Below are positions 51,934-62,262 of a stretch of 64,000 nucleotides of DNA, piece by piece. Each line of letters begins with the position of its first letter. Within the stretch, counting starts at the first letter, position 1. The notes under the pieces were generated by a model. The model made no database searches and was not told the DNA's origin. It saw only the letters and a list, made by a program, of their open reading frames with translations. The translations under genes were made by a program, and so were the position numbers. The stretch lies in assembly GCA_019448385.1 (NCBI GenBank), contig JAGTXO010000043.1, forward strand, positions 166,501 through 230,500, in the 5' to 3' direction. The DNA comes from Diacronema lutheri. Lineage: Eukaryota; Haptophyta; Pavlovophyceae; Pavlovales; Pavlovaceae.

Positions 51934-53313
51934 ATGGGCCACGCAGCGTCGATGCCGCGCGACGTGCAGGTCATCTGCGCGTACAGCTTCCTGTTCCACG
52001 CAGGCTGGTGCGCATGGGAGCGTAGCGTGATGCCTGTGTGGATCGCCGTCAATTCGCGCGACGAGGTCGTCGGCTACGTCCAATCAGTGCAGGGCGTCAT
52101 CGCGGTCGCAGTCGCGCCGCTCATCGGGATCGGGATGGACCGCGCGCGGTCGCTGCGGCCGTACGCGATGCTGGCGGTGAGTTCGTGCGTGTGCGCGCTG
52201 CTGGGCATGGCGTTTTGCGTGCGCACCACCGAGACCGGCTGGCCGCTCTACGCCGCCAATGCCGCGTGGGCTGTCGCGCTCACCGCGCAGGGCGTGCTGA
52301 CCGACACGACGATCGCGGCCACGTCGCGCTCGGGCGAGGAGCGCGCGTGGGCGTACGCGCTCAAGGCGACGTGCTGGCGGGCGGGCGCGGTCGCCGGCCA
52401 GTTGATGAACGCGCTCGTCTTCCTCGCGCTCGGCGACGAATGGAGCGCGCGCGCGATGAGCGTCGCGCTGTACTCTGGGCTTGTGGCGTGCGGCTCGACG
52501 TGCCTTCTCCTCCTCCTCACCTTCGAGCAGCCGACGCTCGAGGCGGGCGAGGAGGGCGCGGCGACGGCGGCGGCGAGCGAGCGGCTGCTCAAGCCGCCGG
52601 CGAAGCCCGAGCCGAGCGGCGATGCGCCCGCCGCCGCCGAGCCGCGCGCGCGCGCCGCGGCAGTGCGTGCGTGCAGCTGTCGTTGGCTGCACGAGCTCTC
52701 GCCTCAGTGGGTCATTCTGTGCGCGGTGATCCTGCGCGTGCTGGGCAAAGGAATGGCGATGCGTTTCAACCCCGCGTTCCTCGCCGAGCGCCACGGCCTC
52801 TCGCCCCTCGCCCTCACCGCCGCCGTCGGCGTCGCGCAGCTGATCTCGACCGCCGCGCCGCTCACGCTCGCGCGCGCGGCCGACGTGTGCGGCGCCGCGC
52901 CCGTGATCGTCGCGGCGCGGCTGCTCGAGCCGATCGCGTTCGTCGTCTTCGCGCTCTCGACATCGAGCGCGCTCGCAACCGCCGCGCTCGTCGCGCTGCT
53001 CGGCGTGCCAATTGGCAGCAAGAGCCTTGAGAAAGCGTTGCTCATGGGTGCGGTGCGCAAGAGCAGCCGCGCGCGGTGGAACGCGCTCGAGTCGATCAAC
53101 CGCGGCACGTGGGCGGGGAGCGCGGCGCTCGGCGGGCTGCTGCTCGCGCATGGCGGGTACACGGCGCTCTACCTCACCGCCGCTGCGATCATCCTCCTCT
53201 CCGTCGCGGTCATGTCGGCGCTCATCGGCCGGCGGGCGCCCGGCGGCAGCGATGCCGCCGCGCGCCCAGCGACTACAGTTTCCAGCGGGGGCACATTGGC
53301 AGGCCGAGTTTGA
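51934..53313 (+). CDS. Major facilitator superfamily transporter
   Basis: An intronless 459-residue polytopic protein. ATG 51934 (MGHAASMPRDVQVICAYSFL) is chosen; the frame is open earlier but that stretch overlaps the AP2 gene's 5' end. About eleven to twelve membrane segments form two halves around a charged, Glu/Pro/Ala-rich loop (residues about 205-245). After the second segment comes GIGMDRARSLRPYAML, the MFS loop 2-3 motif (GxxxDRxxxR-like). The second half has RAADVCGAAPVIVAARLLEP at the equivalent place. Near the C-terminus SRARWNALESINRGTWAGSA resembles the 'RgkvnaLesin' segment of an uncharacterised algal MFS group. The substrate is unknown. Confidence 0.8.
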   Translation: MGHAASMPRDVQVICAYSFLFHAGWCAWERSVMPVWIAVNSRDEVVGYVQSVQGVIAVAVAPLIGIGMDRARSLRPYAMLAVSSCVCALLGMAFCVRTTETGWPLYAANAAWAVALTAQGVLTDTTIAATSRSGEERAWAYALKATCWRAGAVAGQLMNALVFLALGDEWSARAMSVALYSGLVACGSTCLLLLLTFEQPTLEAGEEGAATAAASERLLKPPAKPEPSGDAPAAAEPRARAAAVRACSCRWLHELSPQWVILCAVILRVLGKGMAMRFNPAFLAERHGLSPLALTAAVGVAQLISTAAPLTLARAADVCGAAPVIVAARLLEPIAFVVFALSTSSALATAALVALLGVPIGSKSLEKALLMGAVRKSSRARWNALESINRGTWAGSAALGGLLLAHGGYTALYLTAAAIILLSVAVMSALIGRRAPGGSDAAARPATTVSSGGTLAGRV

Positions 53314-53392
53314 GGCATTGATCTCAGGCTCGATTTCGGAGGGGGAGCAGCGGAGGCGAACTGCGCGCAGTCTCACATACCAAAAAAACCAA

Positions 53393-53443
53393 CCAAACGC
53401 CAAGGCTCACACCACGCCAATGGCCAAACGCCAAGGCTCACAC
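53393..53443. repeat. 20-bp direct repeat across a gene's stop codon
   Basis: CCAAACGCCAAGGCTCACAC occurs at 53393-53412 and at 53424-53443. The second copy contains the stop codon (53438-53440) of the minus-strand TIR-like gene. The first lies in its 3' flank, as if the gene's 3' terminus had been tandemly duplicated. Confidence 0.8.
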
Positions 53444-55980
53444 GCCAATGCCGATGGCCGAGCACCTCGCGTCTGCGCCCGCGCGCAGCGCGTCGGGCGC
53501 CGCCTGCGCGTCCTGCCGAGGCTGCACGTCCGGCTTGGGCGCGACCATCGTGCCGCGTGAGCTTGCTGTCGAGAGGCCGCGCGTGCGCGCCCACTGCTCC
53601 TCGCCCTGGCGCAGCGCGGCGAGCAGCGCGGCGTTGAAACCGTCCGTGCCGCCGGCATAAGCATCGATGACGCCGAGGAGCAGCTGCTGGTCGCTCGCAA
53701 ACGCGCACTTGCAGTTGCGCGCGTCGAAGACGTGCGCGCCCTTGTCGCCGACGCGCGCGGCCGCCGGCGGCTCGGGCGCGACCGTCGTCGCCTTTGACGC
53801 CACCCGCGGCGACCAACTGCCGGCCTGCGCGCCGCCGCCGCCCGTGCAGAGCGCGGGCGCGTTCCCAAAGCTGATCACGTCCATGCGCTCCGGCGAGCCG
53901 CCCATCGCGATGTACACGAAGAGCTGTGCAGGGGCGGTGCGTTCGGCGTGCGCGCGCGCGGCGCAGCTGCGCTGAGCGGCGCGCGCGCACGCCGCGCGAA
54001 AGGGGGCGTACCCTCCGCGCGCGCGGCGCTTGTGTGGCGCGCGCAGACACGCAGTGCACCGCGGGAAGTGCGCCCCGTGCGACGCACCTCGACGACACAC
54101 CACAGGCGCGTGTGCAAGCTTGGCCCGCGCAGGACAACGAGCCGCTGGCAGCCGGCTATGTACACGGGCAGGCACGTGATCGACGTGCCGATGTCGGATC
54201 GGTCGATGCTGCGCGCGGCCGCACGCGCGAGGCGAGCGCACGCAGGCGTGAGTGGGGGCGACCAATGATAGAGGCGTGAGTGGGGGCGACCGAGGGTAGA
54301 GGCGTGAGTGGGGGCGACCGAAGCGTGAGTGGGGACGACCAAGGGTAGAGGCGTGAGTGGGGGCGACCAAGGGTAGAGGCGTGAGTGGGGGCGACCAAGG
54401 GTAGAGGCGTGAGTGGGGGCGACCAAGGGTAGAGGCGTGAGTGGGGGCGACCGAGCGGCCGCGGTGCTCGCCGACGCGGCGGGCGCGCGCGCGGTGCGGA
54501 GCGGCCGCGCGCGCGTGCCGCGCCACCCGTCCACCCTGCCCTGCTTGCGCGCTCACGCCGCGGCCGGCGCGAGCGCGCGCGCGCTCCACCCGCTCTTACC
54601 AGCAGGCGTCGATCCAGAGCACCGGGTCGCGGCCGCGCTTTGCTCGGAAATGGTGGATCCATTCCTGCAGCGCCTCCCATTTTGCGTTTATGTCGTCGTG
54701 CCACGAGTGCGAGACGAACGCGTCAATCTCGCCGAGCAGTCGGAGTGGAGGCTGCGCGTGGCCGTGCGTGTGCCGCCCCTGCGCGCGCGCCTCGAGCGAG
54801 GCATGGTTGCCAAGCTTGTGCGACGCGATCTCGCTCGCGGCCACGCCGCGGAAGGTGGACTCGGCCGAGTTGAGGAGCGAGGCGGAACGCGTGCGGCTGC
54901 CGACGAAGAGCGCCGAGATGGCCGCCGCCGACGACACCTCCGCGCCAAGCTTTGCGATACGCGCCTGCACGAGCGCGCGCGGCCGCGATGCGAGCGGCAG
55001 TAACCCAAGGACGAGATGCACGGCCGCGGGCGAAAAGGCGAGGACGACGCGGCGCAAGTCGACGAGGCCGATCGGCGTGTCGTACGCGCGCATCCACATC
55101 GCCTCGACCGCATGGTTCATCCCGCCGGTGAGCGCCGCCGTGAGCGAGCCGACCGCAAAGACCGTGCGCGACGCGGCGATCAGCTCGCTCGCGCTCGTGC
55201 GCGCGCGCGCTTCGTGCGCGGAGAAGACGATGTTGAGGAGGTGTACGGCGACGCTCGCGGTGTAGAGGCCCAGTTGAAAACACGCGAAGCCGCACACCGC
55301 CGGCCCCGCCGCCGCGCACCGCCCGTCGTGCGCTGTCGCGAACGCGAGCGGCAGCAGGACCCGCGGGCCGAGCTCGCGCGCGATCGACGTGACCTCGAGC
55401 ACGACCATCGTGAAGAGGACGAAAAGAGCGGAGCGCGGGCGCGTCGCCGGCACGGCGAGGAGCTGCAGGTATGCCACGCTCAACAGCAGCACCAGGATCG
55501 GCGGCGTCACCTCCGCGTGGACGCGCGACGAGACGATGACGGTGCGCACGACGTCCGGCAGGCCGGGCAGGCAGCAGCACGGCGCGTGCATGCAGACCTG
55601 TGCGAGGATGAGCCCAGTGAGCACGACGATGATCAGCGCAAGCTCGGCGTGCATGAGCACCGACAGCGGCCGCTGGATCAGCATCTGCCGCCGCTTGCCC
55701 TGCGGCGCGCGGCGCGACGCGGCGCGGGTCGACAATGAGGTGAGGGGATCGGCGCGCCGTGCCGGTCGCGCGAGCGTGGTGCGCGAGCGCGGCGCGGTGG
55801 GGCGAGGCGCACCGCCGCCTTCGCCATCAACAATTGCGATTCGATCTCCGAGCGTTGCGTGTTGTACGGCGCGAGCAGGTGGTCAGGCCTGAGCATGACT
55901 ACCGTGTAGCTTTGGCCCCCCACGGCTCTCGGCCTCGCGCCGGGATGAATGGAAGCCGATTTCTGTCCCTTTTCTACCAT
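53438..55980 (-). CDS. Multispanning membrane protein with C-terminal TIR-like (FVSHSW) domain
   Basis: Four exons: 55980-55813 (MVEKGQKSASIHPGARP), 55699-54600, 54208-54088 and 53923-53438; phases agree and the product is about 624 residues. Roughly six membrane helices follow the first exon, e.g. LALIIVVLTGLILAQVC, PPILVLLLSVAYLQLLAV and VLFTMVVLEVTSIA. The cytosolic domain starts IDAFVSHSWHDDINAKWEAL. After splicing it continues LWIDACCIDRSDIGTSITCL, then PVYIAGCQRLVVLRG, HTRLWCVVELFVYIAMGG. This FVSHSW...W.D..CIDQ...LP..L..C...RLWC pattern is a TIR-like fold frequent in algae and oomycetes, with unknown biochemistry. The TG|GTAAGA donor removes an apparent stop after DACW. The last exon's end is low complexity. 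Confidence 0.75.
54246..54456. repeat. 28-bp minisatellite, about eight copies, in an intron
   Basis: The unit is GGCGTGAGTGGGGGCGACCA followed by AGGGTAGA, with one truncated copy near 54320. It occupies the intron between exons 2 and 3 of the TIR-like gene (54209-54599). Confidence 0.92.
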
Positions 55981-56030
55981 TTGGTTTTAAGGATCCATCG
56001 CAAAATGCCGAAATACTTGTCGGCCTCATG

Positions 56031-56063
56031 ATCAAAGCGACTGGTCAGGTGAGTCGCTTTGAT
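56031..56063. promoter_or_regulatory. Perfect 12-bp inverted repeat upstream of the TIR-like gene
   Basis: ATCAAAGCGACT (56031-56042) and AGTCGCTTTGAT (56052-56063) pair around nine bases. A partial third copy, AAAGCGACTTGTGATT, follows near 56153. The hairpin lies between the CCT5 stop and the TIR-like start, so it is either an upstream control element or in the CCT5 3' UTR. Confidence 0.55.
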
Positions 56064-56189
56064 TGAGTGCCGGATGCGCAGGAGCGAGTAGCCACCGACC
56101 TCGGCGACCCCTGCGCCTCAAGGCCACGCAGCGAGGCGCGGCCTTCCCCTGCAAAGCGACTTGTGATTCGGCGCGGTGCGTGCCGCCGC

Positions 56190-58551
56190 TCATTGCATGC
56201 CCGGCTGGATGACGTCGTCGATCTTGAGGATCATGCGCACGACCTGCGTCGCGAGCGAGAGCTGCTGCTGCTTGCCGATCAGCGTCTCGAAAACGCCCTG
56301 CGCCTTCATGTCGCGCGTGCCGCGGTTCATGCAGTCGATGCCAAGGTAAGGCTTGCCCTCGGCGATCTGCGCCGCCTTGGCCGCCGACAGCTCCTCGATC
56401 GGGTTGAGCCCCGAGTTCTCGGCGAGCGCCATCGGCACCATCTCGAGCGCGTCCGCGAACGCGCGCATCGCGATCTGAAGGAAAGGGGAAGGGGAAGGGG
56501 AAGGGGAAGGGGAGGGGGGGGCGGGAGCCGGGGGCGGTGAGAGGGCAGGGTTGCGGGCGAGCGCGCTCACCGCGCGACGCTCGGGGAGGCGAGCGCGTCG
56601 CGTCGCACCTGCTCGATGGTGCCTACGCGGTCTGAGGCGGCCTGCACGGCGAGGGAGCAGGCGATCTCAGCTGAGCCACCGCCATAGATGATGCGGTTGT
56701 CACGAATCAGGTTGCGCACGACGCAGATGGCGTCGTGCAACGAGCGCTTGGCCTCGTCGATGATCATGCGATTGCCGCCGCGCACAAAGATGGTCACCGC
56801 GCGCGAGTTTGGGCAGCCCTCGATCACGAGCATGCGGTCCTTGGTCGTGCCAAAGGAGACCTCCTTCACGATGCCCGCCGTGCCCAGCTTCTCGGGCGTC
56901 AGCTCAGAAAAGCGGGGAACGATCCGCCCGCCTGCCCGGTGGCAAGGCGCGAGGCGCGGCGCGACGCGCGCGTCAGCGCCGGCCGGCGCGGTGCGGGCAG
57001 CTCTCGGTGGGCTCTCGGTGGGCTCTGGGTGGGCTCTGGGTGGGCTCTGGGTGGGCCACGCCCGAGCGCGCACCGGTGGCGATTGCGATCAGCTCAAGCT
57101 CGACGCCGCCCACCCAGCGCACGGCGGGCAGCTTGTGCTGCATGAGGAGGTGATTCGCCTCGTCGTCGAAGCCCCACTGGCAGATGACCAGGTTTGCGCC
57201 CGATGCTTTCACCTTGTGCACCATGTCGAGGAAGTACTGCCGCTCCGTCTCCAGCAGCTCGCGGTACGTCTCCACGTCCTGCGGCGACACGCGCGCGGTG
57301 GCCGCGCGCGTCGGCCGCGCGGGCGGCGCACGGGCGCGCGCAGCCGCGCCGCCGGCGGCGCGCGACACGGCGGAGCAGCACCGGCCGTGCCGCGTGGGCG
57401 CGCGTTGCGCTCCACGCGTGGCACGGCGCCTGCCGTGCGCGCTGCTTCCCGCACCAAAGGGGAGCGGCCGCCACGGACCCCCTCCCCCCCCCCCCCCCTC
57501 CCCCCCCACCCACCCACCCGTCTGGCGCTCCACCGCGCACACCGCCGCGCGCGGCCTCGCGCGCCGACAGACGCGCGCGCGCGCGCGCGCGCGGCCGTGC
57601 GCGTGGCGCGTCACCTCGACCTCGAGCTTGTGTTTCGTCTTCGGCTTGGGCGGCTCGAAGGGGCAGGTGAGGATGCACATCTTGGCGTCGACGATCTCCT
57701 TGGCCATCTGCTGGTGGCTCATCTCCTTGTCGATGACGATGCCGCGCACGAGCGCCGTGTCCTCCAGCTTGCCGCCCACCTTGCCGTCCACCTTGATCAA
57801 GTCGAGGTTGACGTCCTTGCGCTCGAGGTCGGCGACGGCCATCACCGCGTCGACGGCGATCTGCGCCATCGGCCGATGCACGCGATTGACGATCTTGGAG
57901 GAGAGTGTCGTCATCGCGGTCTGCACGAGGGGCTCAACGTCGCCCACCGAGTACTCGAACGAGTCGGACGCGCTCGCCAGCATCTCCGTCGCGATCGTGC
58001 ACGCGCGCTCAAAGCCGTCAGCGATGCGCATCGGGTGGATGCCGCGGTCGAGCAACGTCTCGGCCTGCTCGAGGAGGGCGCCAGCGAGGACGACGACTCC
58101 GGTCGTCCCGTCGCCGATCTCGTTGTCCTGCGAGCGCGACAGGTCGACGAGCAGCTTTGCGATCTGGTGCCCGACGTGCATCTGCTCGAGGATGGTCGCG
58201 CCGTCGTTCGAGATGGTCACGTCGCCGTCGGGCGACGAGAGCATCTTGTCCATGCCCTTCGGGCCCAACGAGGTGCGCAGCACGTTGCACACGCTCTTTG
58301 CCGCCTGCGCGCGCGCGTCGCCACGCGTGCAACCCTCAGCGCTCCGCGCGCGCGCCGCGCGCCGCGCCCGCGCCGCCGCGCCAACCGCCGGCCGAGGCGC
58401 GCGCGCGCGCTCGCTCGCGCTCGCGATGGCGGGCGCACGGCCGCACCTGGATGTTGGCCTTCTGTGCGTCGAGCCCCTTCAGCCGCTGCTCCTGCTGCCC
58501 CTCGCGCATGATGATGAACGGCCGCCCATACTCGTCGAAGACGAGGCTCAT
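56190..58551 (-). CDS. CCT5: TCP-1 ring chaperonin subunit epsilon
   Basis: Five exons: 58551-58447, 58304-57615, 57278-57074, 56931-56609 and 56474-56190; 535 residues, matching the family's about 541. CCT folds actin and tubulin in the cytosol, using ATP in a two-ring, eight-subunit cage. The start [20 protein letters not shown] fits epsilon ([10 protein letters not shown]). ATP-site motifs are intact: [19 protein letters not shown], and [15 protein letters not shown] with the catalytic Asp. Epsilon-specific text includes [19 protein letters not shown] and [33 protein letters not shown] spans the third intron. Donors are GTGCGG, GTGACG, GTGCGC and GTGCGA. Intron 57279-57614 contains a long C tract. 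Confidence 0.97.
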
Positions 58552-58717
58552 GCTCGCGGGTGGGGGCCGCGCTCACGGCGGTTGTGAGGGCGCGCGCGCC
58601 TCCGAGCGAGAGCCAGTTTTGACGGGGTCGGAAAGTCAGTGAGATGGCAGGGCCTTCAGTGCCTTCAGTGTGGGGACGGAAGCCGGACAAGACAGCCAGT
58701 GCGGATTGCGGGCCGCC
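58552..58717. promoter_or_regulatory. Spacer between the Tpr-like gene end and the CCT5 start
   Basis: 166 bp on the 5' side of CCT5. It includes TTTTGACGGGGTCGGAAAGT and a repeated CCTTCAGTG word. It should hold the CCT5 promoter and 5' UTR. No other gene was seen. Confidence 0.4.
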
Positions 58718-61700
58718 TCAGCTGCTCGCGCCGGCGCCGGCGTCCTCGGCGCCCACCTGCCCCGCAGCGCCCTCGCGCGCCACCGGCTGCTCACCCGCTG
58801 ACCGGCTGGCCCCAACGTTGTGCTGCTGCCGCAGCAACTTGCTGTGCTCCGCCTTCCAGAACGCCGCCGCCTTGCGCAGCTTTGCGAGCAGCTCATTCGC
58901 GCTGCCCAGCTGCTGCTCGAGTGTCGCGAGCTGCTCGAGTGTCGCGACTCGCGCGGCGCTCGCGCCCGCCGTCGCGGCGGCCTCCGCCGCAGCGTCGGGC
59001 CGTTCCGGCGCGCCGCCCGGCGCGGCGGGCGGCGGCGCGGCCGGCAGCGGCGCGGCGGGCGGCGGCGCGGCCGGCAGCGGCGCGGTGCTGCCGCCACACG
59101 CCGCCGCGAGCTGCTGCACACGCGCCTGCAGCCGCCGCGAGATCTCGAGCGACTTTGCGAGCCGCGCGCGCTCGGCCGCGAGCGTCGCCTGCTCGGCCGC
59201 GAGCGTCGTGTTGCTCGCGAGCAGCTGCGCGCTCAGCTCGGCCACGCGCTGCTCGGCGCTCGCCGCCACGGCCTCCGCTCCTTCGGCACGCGCGCGCGCC
59301 GCCGCCTCGCGCGCAGCCGCTTCGTCAATCGCCGCCGGGCTCACGTGCAGCTGCCCCGCGCGCGCCGCCGCCGCCGCCTCGTCCGCGTCGCCGAGCGCGG
59401 CCGCGAGCGCCAAGCTGTTAACCAAGCTGTTCATGTGGCGCTGTGCGCGCTCGGCCTCAAGCGTGTCGACGCGCGCCTCGGCAGCGAGCGCGGCGCACGT
59501 CGTGATTGCCTCGAGCTGCCTCGACTCGTCGAGCAGCGCGCACGCGCGCGCCGCCTCGCTCGAGCGCTCTGCGAGTTGCGCGGCGAGTGCGTCCGAGCGC
59601 GACAGCTGCTCAGCCACGCGCGCCATAGCCGAGGTGCGCTCCGCCACCGCATCGGCACTCGGCGCGCCGGCAAAGGGCGCGGCGCGAGCGGCGGCCGCGT
59701 CCGCCGTCGCCGCCTCGAGCTGCGAGCTCAGCGCAACGTGCTGCTTCTTCCAGTGCTGCGCCGCCTCTCGCAACTTGGCCGCCTTCTCGCGCTGCTGCGC
59801 CAGCTCGGCGCGCAGCACCGCGACCTCGGCCGCGGCTGCGCCCAACTCGGCTGCAGCTGCGCTCGGCGTGGCCGCGCCGTCGGCTGCGGCGGGCGCTGGC
59901 GCTGGCGTGCGCGCGGCCATTGCCGCGAAGAGCGCGGCGCGCGCCTCGTCGAGCGCAGCCGCGAGCTCGTCGGCGCGCGCGCGCTGCGCCTCGGTCTCCG
60001 CTCGCGCGCGCTCGGCGCTCGCCTCGGCGGCGGCTGCGCGCTCGTCAGCTACGAGCAGCTCGGCGGCGATCGCCGCGGCCTGCGCGCGCGCGCCGCTCAG
60101 CTCGGCGTGCGCGGCGGCCGAGGCGGAGTCGCGCTCTTGCTCGGCAGGCGCGTTGACGGGGGCGCTCGCCTCCACCTCGGCGCACTGCGCTCCGGCCGCG
60201 CCCCTCCGGCCGCGTTGGCCGCCAGCCGCCTGCGCTTCGGCGAGCTGCGCGTGGGTCCGCGCGAGCAGTTCCTTCGCGGATGCGAATTGCGACTTCCAAT
60301 GCGCCGCGGCCTTGCGCAGCTTGTCGAGCTGTGCAGGCAGCGCCGCGCCGCCCTCGCCGCCATCGCCGCCGTCCGCGTGCGCGCCGCGCATTGACGGCAG
60401 CGATGGCGGCGACGGGTGCAGGCCCTGCTCGGCAAGGGCAACGCGGTGCGCGGCGACCTCCACGGCGAGCTGCGCGAGCGCGGACGCGTGCTGCGCGGCC
60501 GCGTCCGCCATTGTTGGCTTCGCCGCCACGCCATCGTCACCGCTCGTGCCGCCCGCCGCCGCCCGGCCGCCGCCAATCCGTGCGGCGCCCCGCGCGCGGC
60601 CGCGGCCGCGGCCGGCGCTCGGCATTGCGCTCGAACCCGCCGCGTGTGCGATCGCCGACGCCGCCGCGTCCGCGCGCAGCCGCGCCTCGGCGACGTGCGC
60701 GCGGCGCTCGGCTGCGGCCGCCGTGTCGCGCAACGAGGCGAGTGTGCCATCACGCGCGAGCCACGCGTCGCGCGCGATGGATTCGAGCCAGCCGAGCGCG
60801 CCGGTGGCCGCGCGCTCGCGCTCGCCCTGCGCGCCACCCGCCGTCGGCGGCCAGCGCGCCGCCACGGCCGCGGCGGGCGCGAGCGCATGCGCCACGCCGT
60901 CGGCGGCGCGCGCCTCGGCGTGCGCGCGCGCGAGCGCGGAGCTCACACAGCCGAGCGGCGCGGCGCGCGCGGCGGGTGCAAACTGCATCGCGATGCCGTC
61001 GAGCTGCACGCCCGACAGCGCCGCGCGGAAGAGCGCCGCGTAGCAGTCTCGCGCGTGCGCCGCATCGCCGAGCGCCGCGCGCGCGCTGTGCTCGGCCGCG
61101 CGCAGCTCGGCGCACGCCTCCTGCGCGGCGCAGAGCGCGGCGCGCGCGTCCGCCTCGCGCGCCTGCGCGTCCGCCACGTCGGCCGCGTTGAGTGCCAGCG
61201 ACTCCGCCGACGCTGCCGCCGATTCGGCCGCTGCCGCGTCGGCCGCGCCGCGCGTGGCCGCGGCGGCCGCACCACAGCCACCACCACCACCGCCGTCGTC
61301 GTCGCGCGCGCGGCCGCCCTCCGCCGCTGCCGCGCGCGCGGCGGCAGCGTCGGCGCGCGCGGCGGTGGCGGCGCGCTCCGCGGCGGCCTGCGCGCGCAGC
61401 GCCGCGCCGAGCCGCGTGCCGAGCGCGTCGGCGCGCGCGCGCGCATCGAGCATCTGGTTGCGCGTCTGCGCCGTGCGCGCGCCGTGGCTCTCGAGGCGCG
61501 CGACAATCTCCTCAAGCGAGCTCTCGGCGTCAAGCGCACGCGCGGCGGCGGCAGCGCGCGCGTCGTCGGCGAGGGCGTAGCGCGCGTACAACTCGGTGAA
61601 GCTCAGCTCGCCCACGCGCTCGAGCGCAAGGCGGCGCCGCTTGTGCATCGGCCCATCGGCTGAGCCGGGAGCGTCGGCGCCGTCCGCCGCGCGCGCCGAC

Positions 61701-61808
61701 GGCTCGCCGTTCGAGGGCGCGAGGGGCGAGCCGGCGGCGGAGCGGACACCAAAGAGCGGCGTCGACGCCACGACGGGCGTGCCAGCAGCCTCGACGAGCG
61801 CCACACTC

Positions 61809-61839
<31 letters not shown>

Positions 61840-62224
61840 GCGCGCCGCGCGGCGCGCGCTCGGCGTCGGCGAGGCGCAGCTTGACTGAGTGCAGCTCCTC
61901 GCGCGCGGACTGCTGGCCGGCCCTCTCCGAGCGGATGGCGGCCTGCGCACGCTCGAGTAGCCCGCGCAGCGCGCCCACCTCGACGCGCAGCGCGGACGCC
62001 TCCCTCCGCGCTGCGCTCGCGCCGCTCTCGGCCAGCCGGCTCGCGAGCGCCGCGTCCGCGTCGTGCAGGTCGGCGCCGAGCGTGGCCGTGGCCACCTCGG
62101 CACGCAGCTCGCCGTCGGCGCAGCGCAGCCGCGCCGGCGCACTGGCCGCGCTCGACGCGCGCGCGGCCGTGCGCGCGAGCTCGCTCTCGACGCGCGAGAG
62201 GAGCGAGACGGTCTCGGCGAGCAT
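58718..62224 (-). CDS. Long coiled-coil protein, Tpr/Mlp/NUA-like nuclear-basket candidate
   Basis: An intronless 1,168-residue protein from ATG 62224 (MLAETVSLLSRVESELARTA). It is helical and charged nearly throughout, with Gly/Ala-rich interruptions. Near residue 200 ELSFTELYARYALADDARAA, then LEEIVARLESHGARTAQTR, resemble the Tpr/Mlp N-terminal 'SxTELYxKYxEA...LxxIxxxIExxxP...QR' region. A motif KLRKAAxxWKxQ recurs at least three times: LRKAAAHWKSQFASAKELL, LREAAQHWKKQHVALSS and LRKAAAFWKAEHSKLL. This pattern is reminiscent of Tpr-family 'KxxxxxKxQ' repeats. Human TPR is about 2,360 residues, so this would be short and lack the acidic tail. Other coiled-coil families remain possible. Its start is 38 bp from the amidase-like gene. 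Confidence 0.5.
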
Positions 62225-62262
62225 CGCGTCGTGAAGAAGATGAGAGGGGGTCGGTGACCAGG
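62225..62262. promoter_or_regulatory. 38-bp divergent start-codon spacer (Tpr-like / amidase-like)
   Basis: Opposing ATGs at 62224 (-) and 62263 (+) leave only 38 bp (GTGAAGAAGATGAGAGGGGG and 18 more). An in-frame GTG at 62254 is not used here as a start in this eukaryotic context. Confidence 0.5.

Noticed and set aside
54246-54456. CRISPR-like spaced repeat array
   Set aside because: Copies are contiguous, without unique spacers, lie in an intron of a spliced eukaryotic gene, and have no cas genes nearby.
62254-62262. GTG start for the amidase-like protein
   Set aside because: Eukaryotic initiation strongly favours ATG, and an in-frame ATG lies nine bases downstream.
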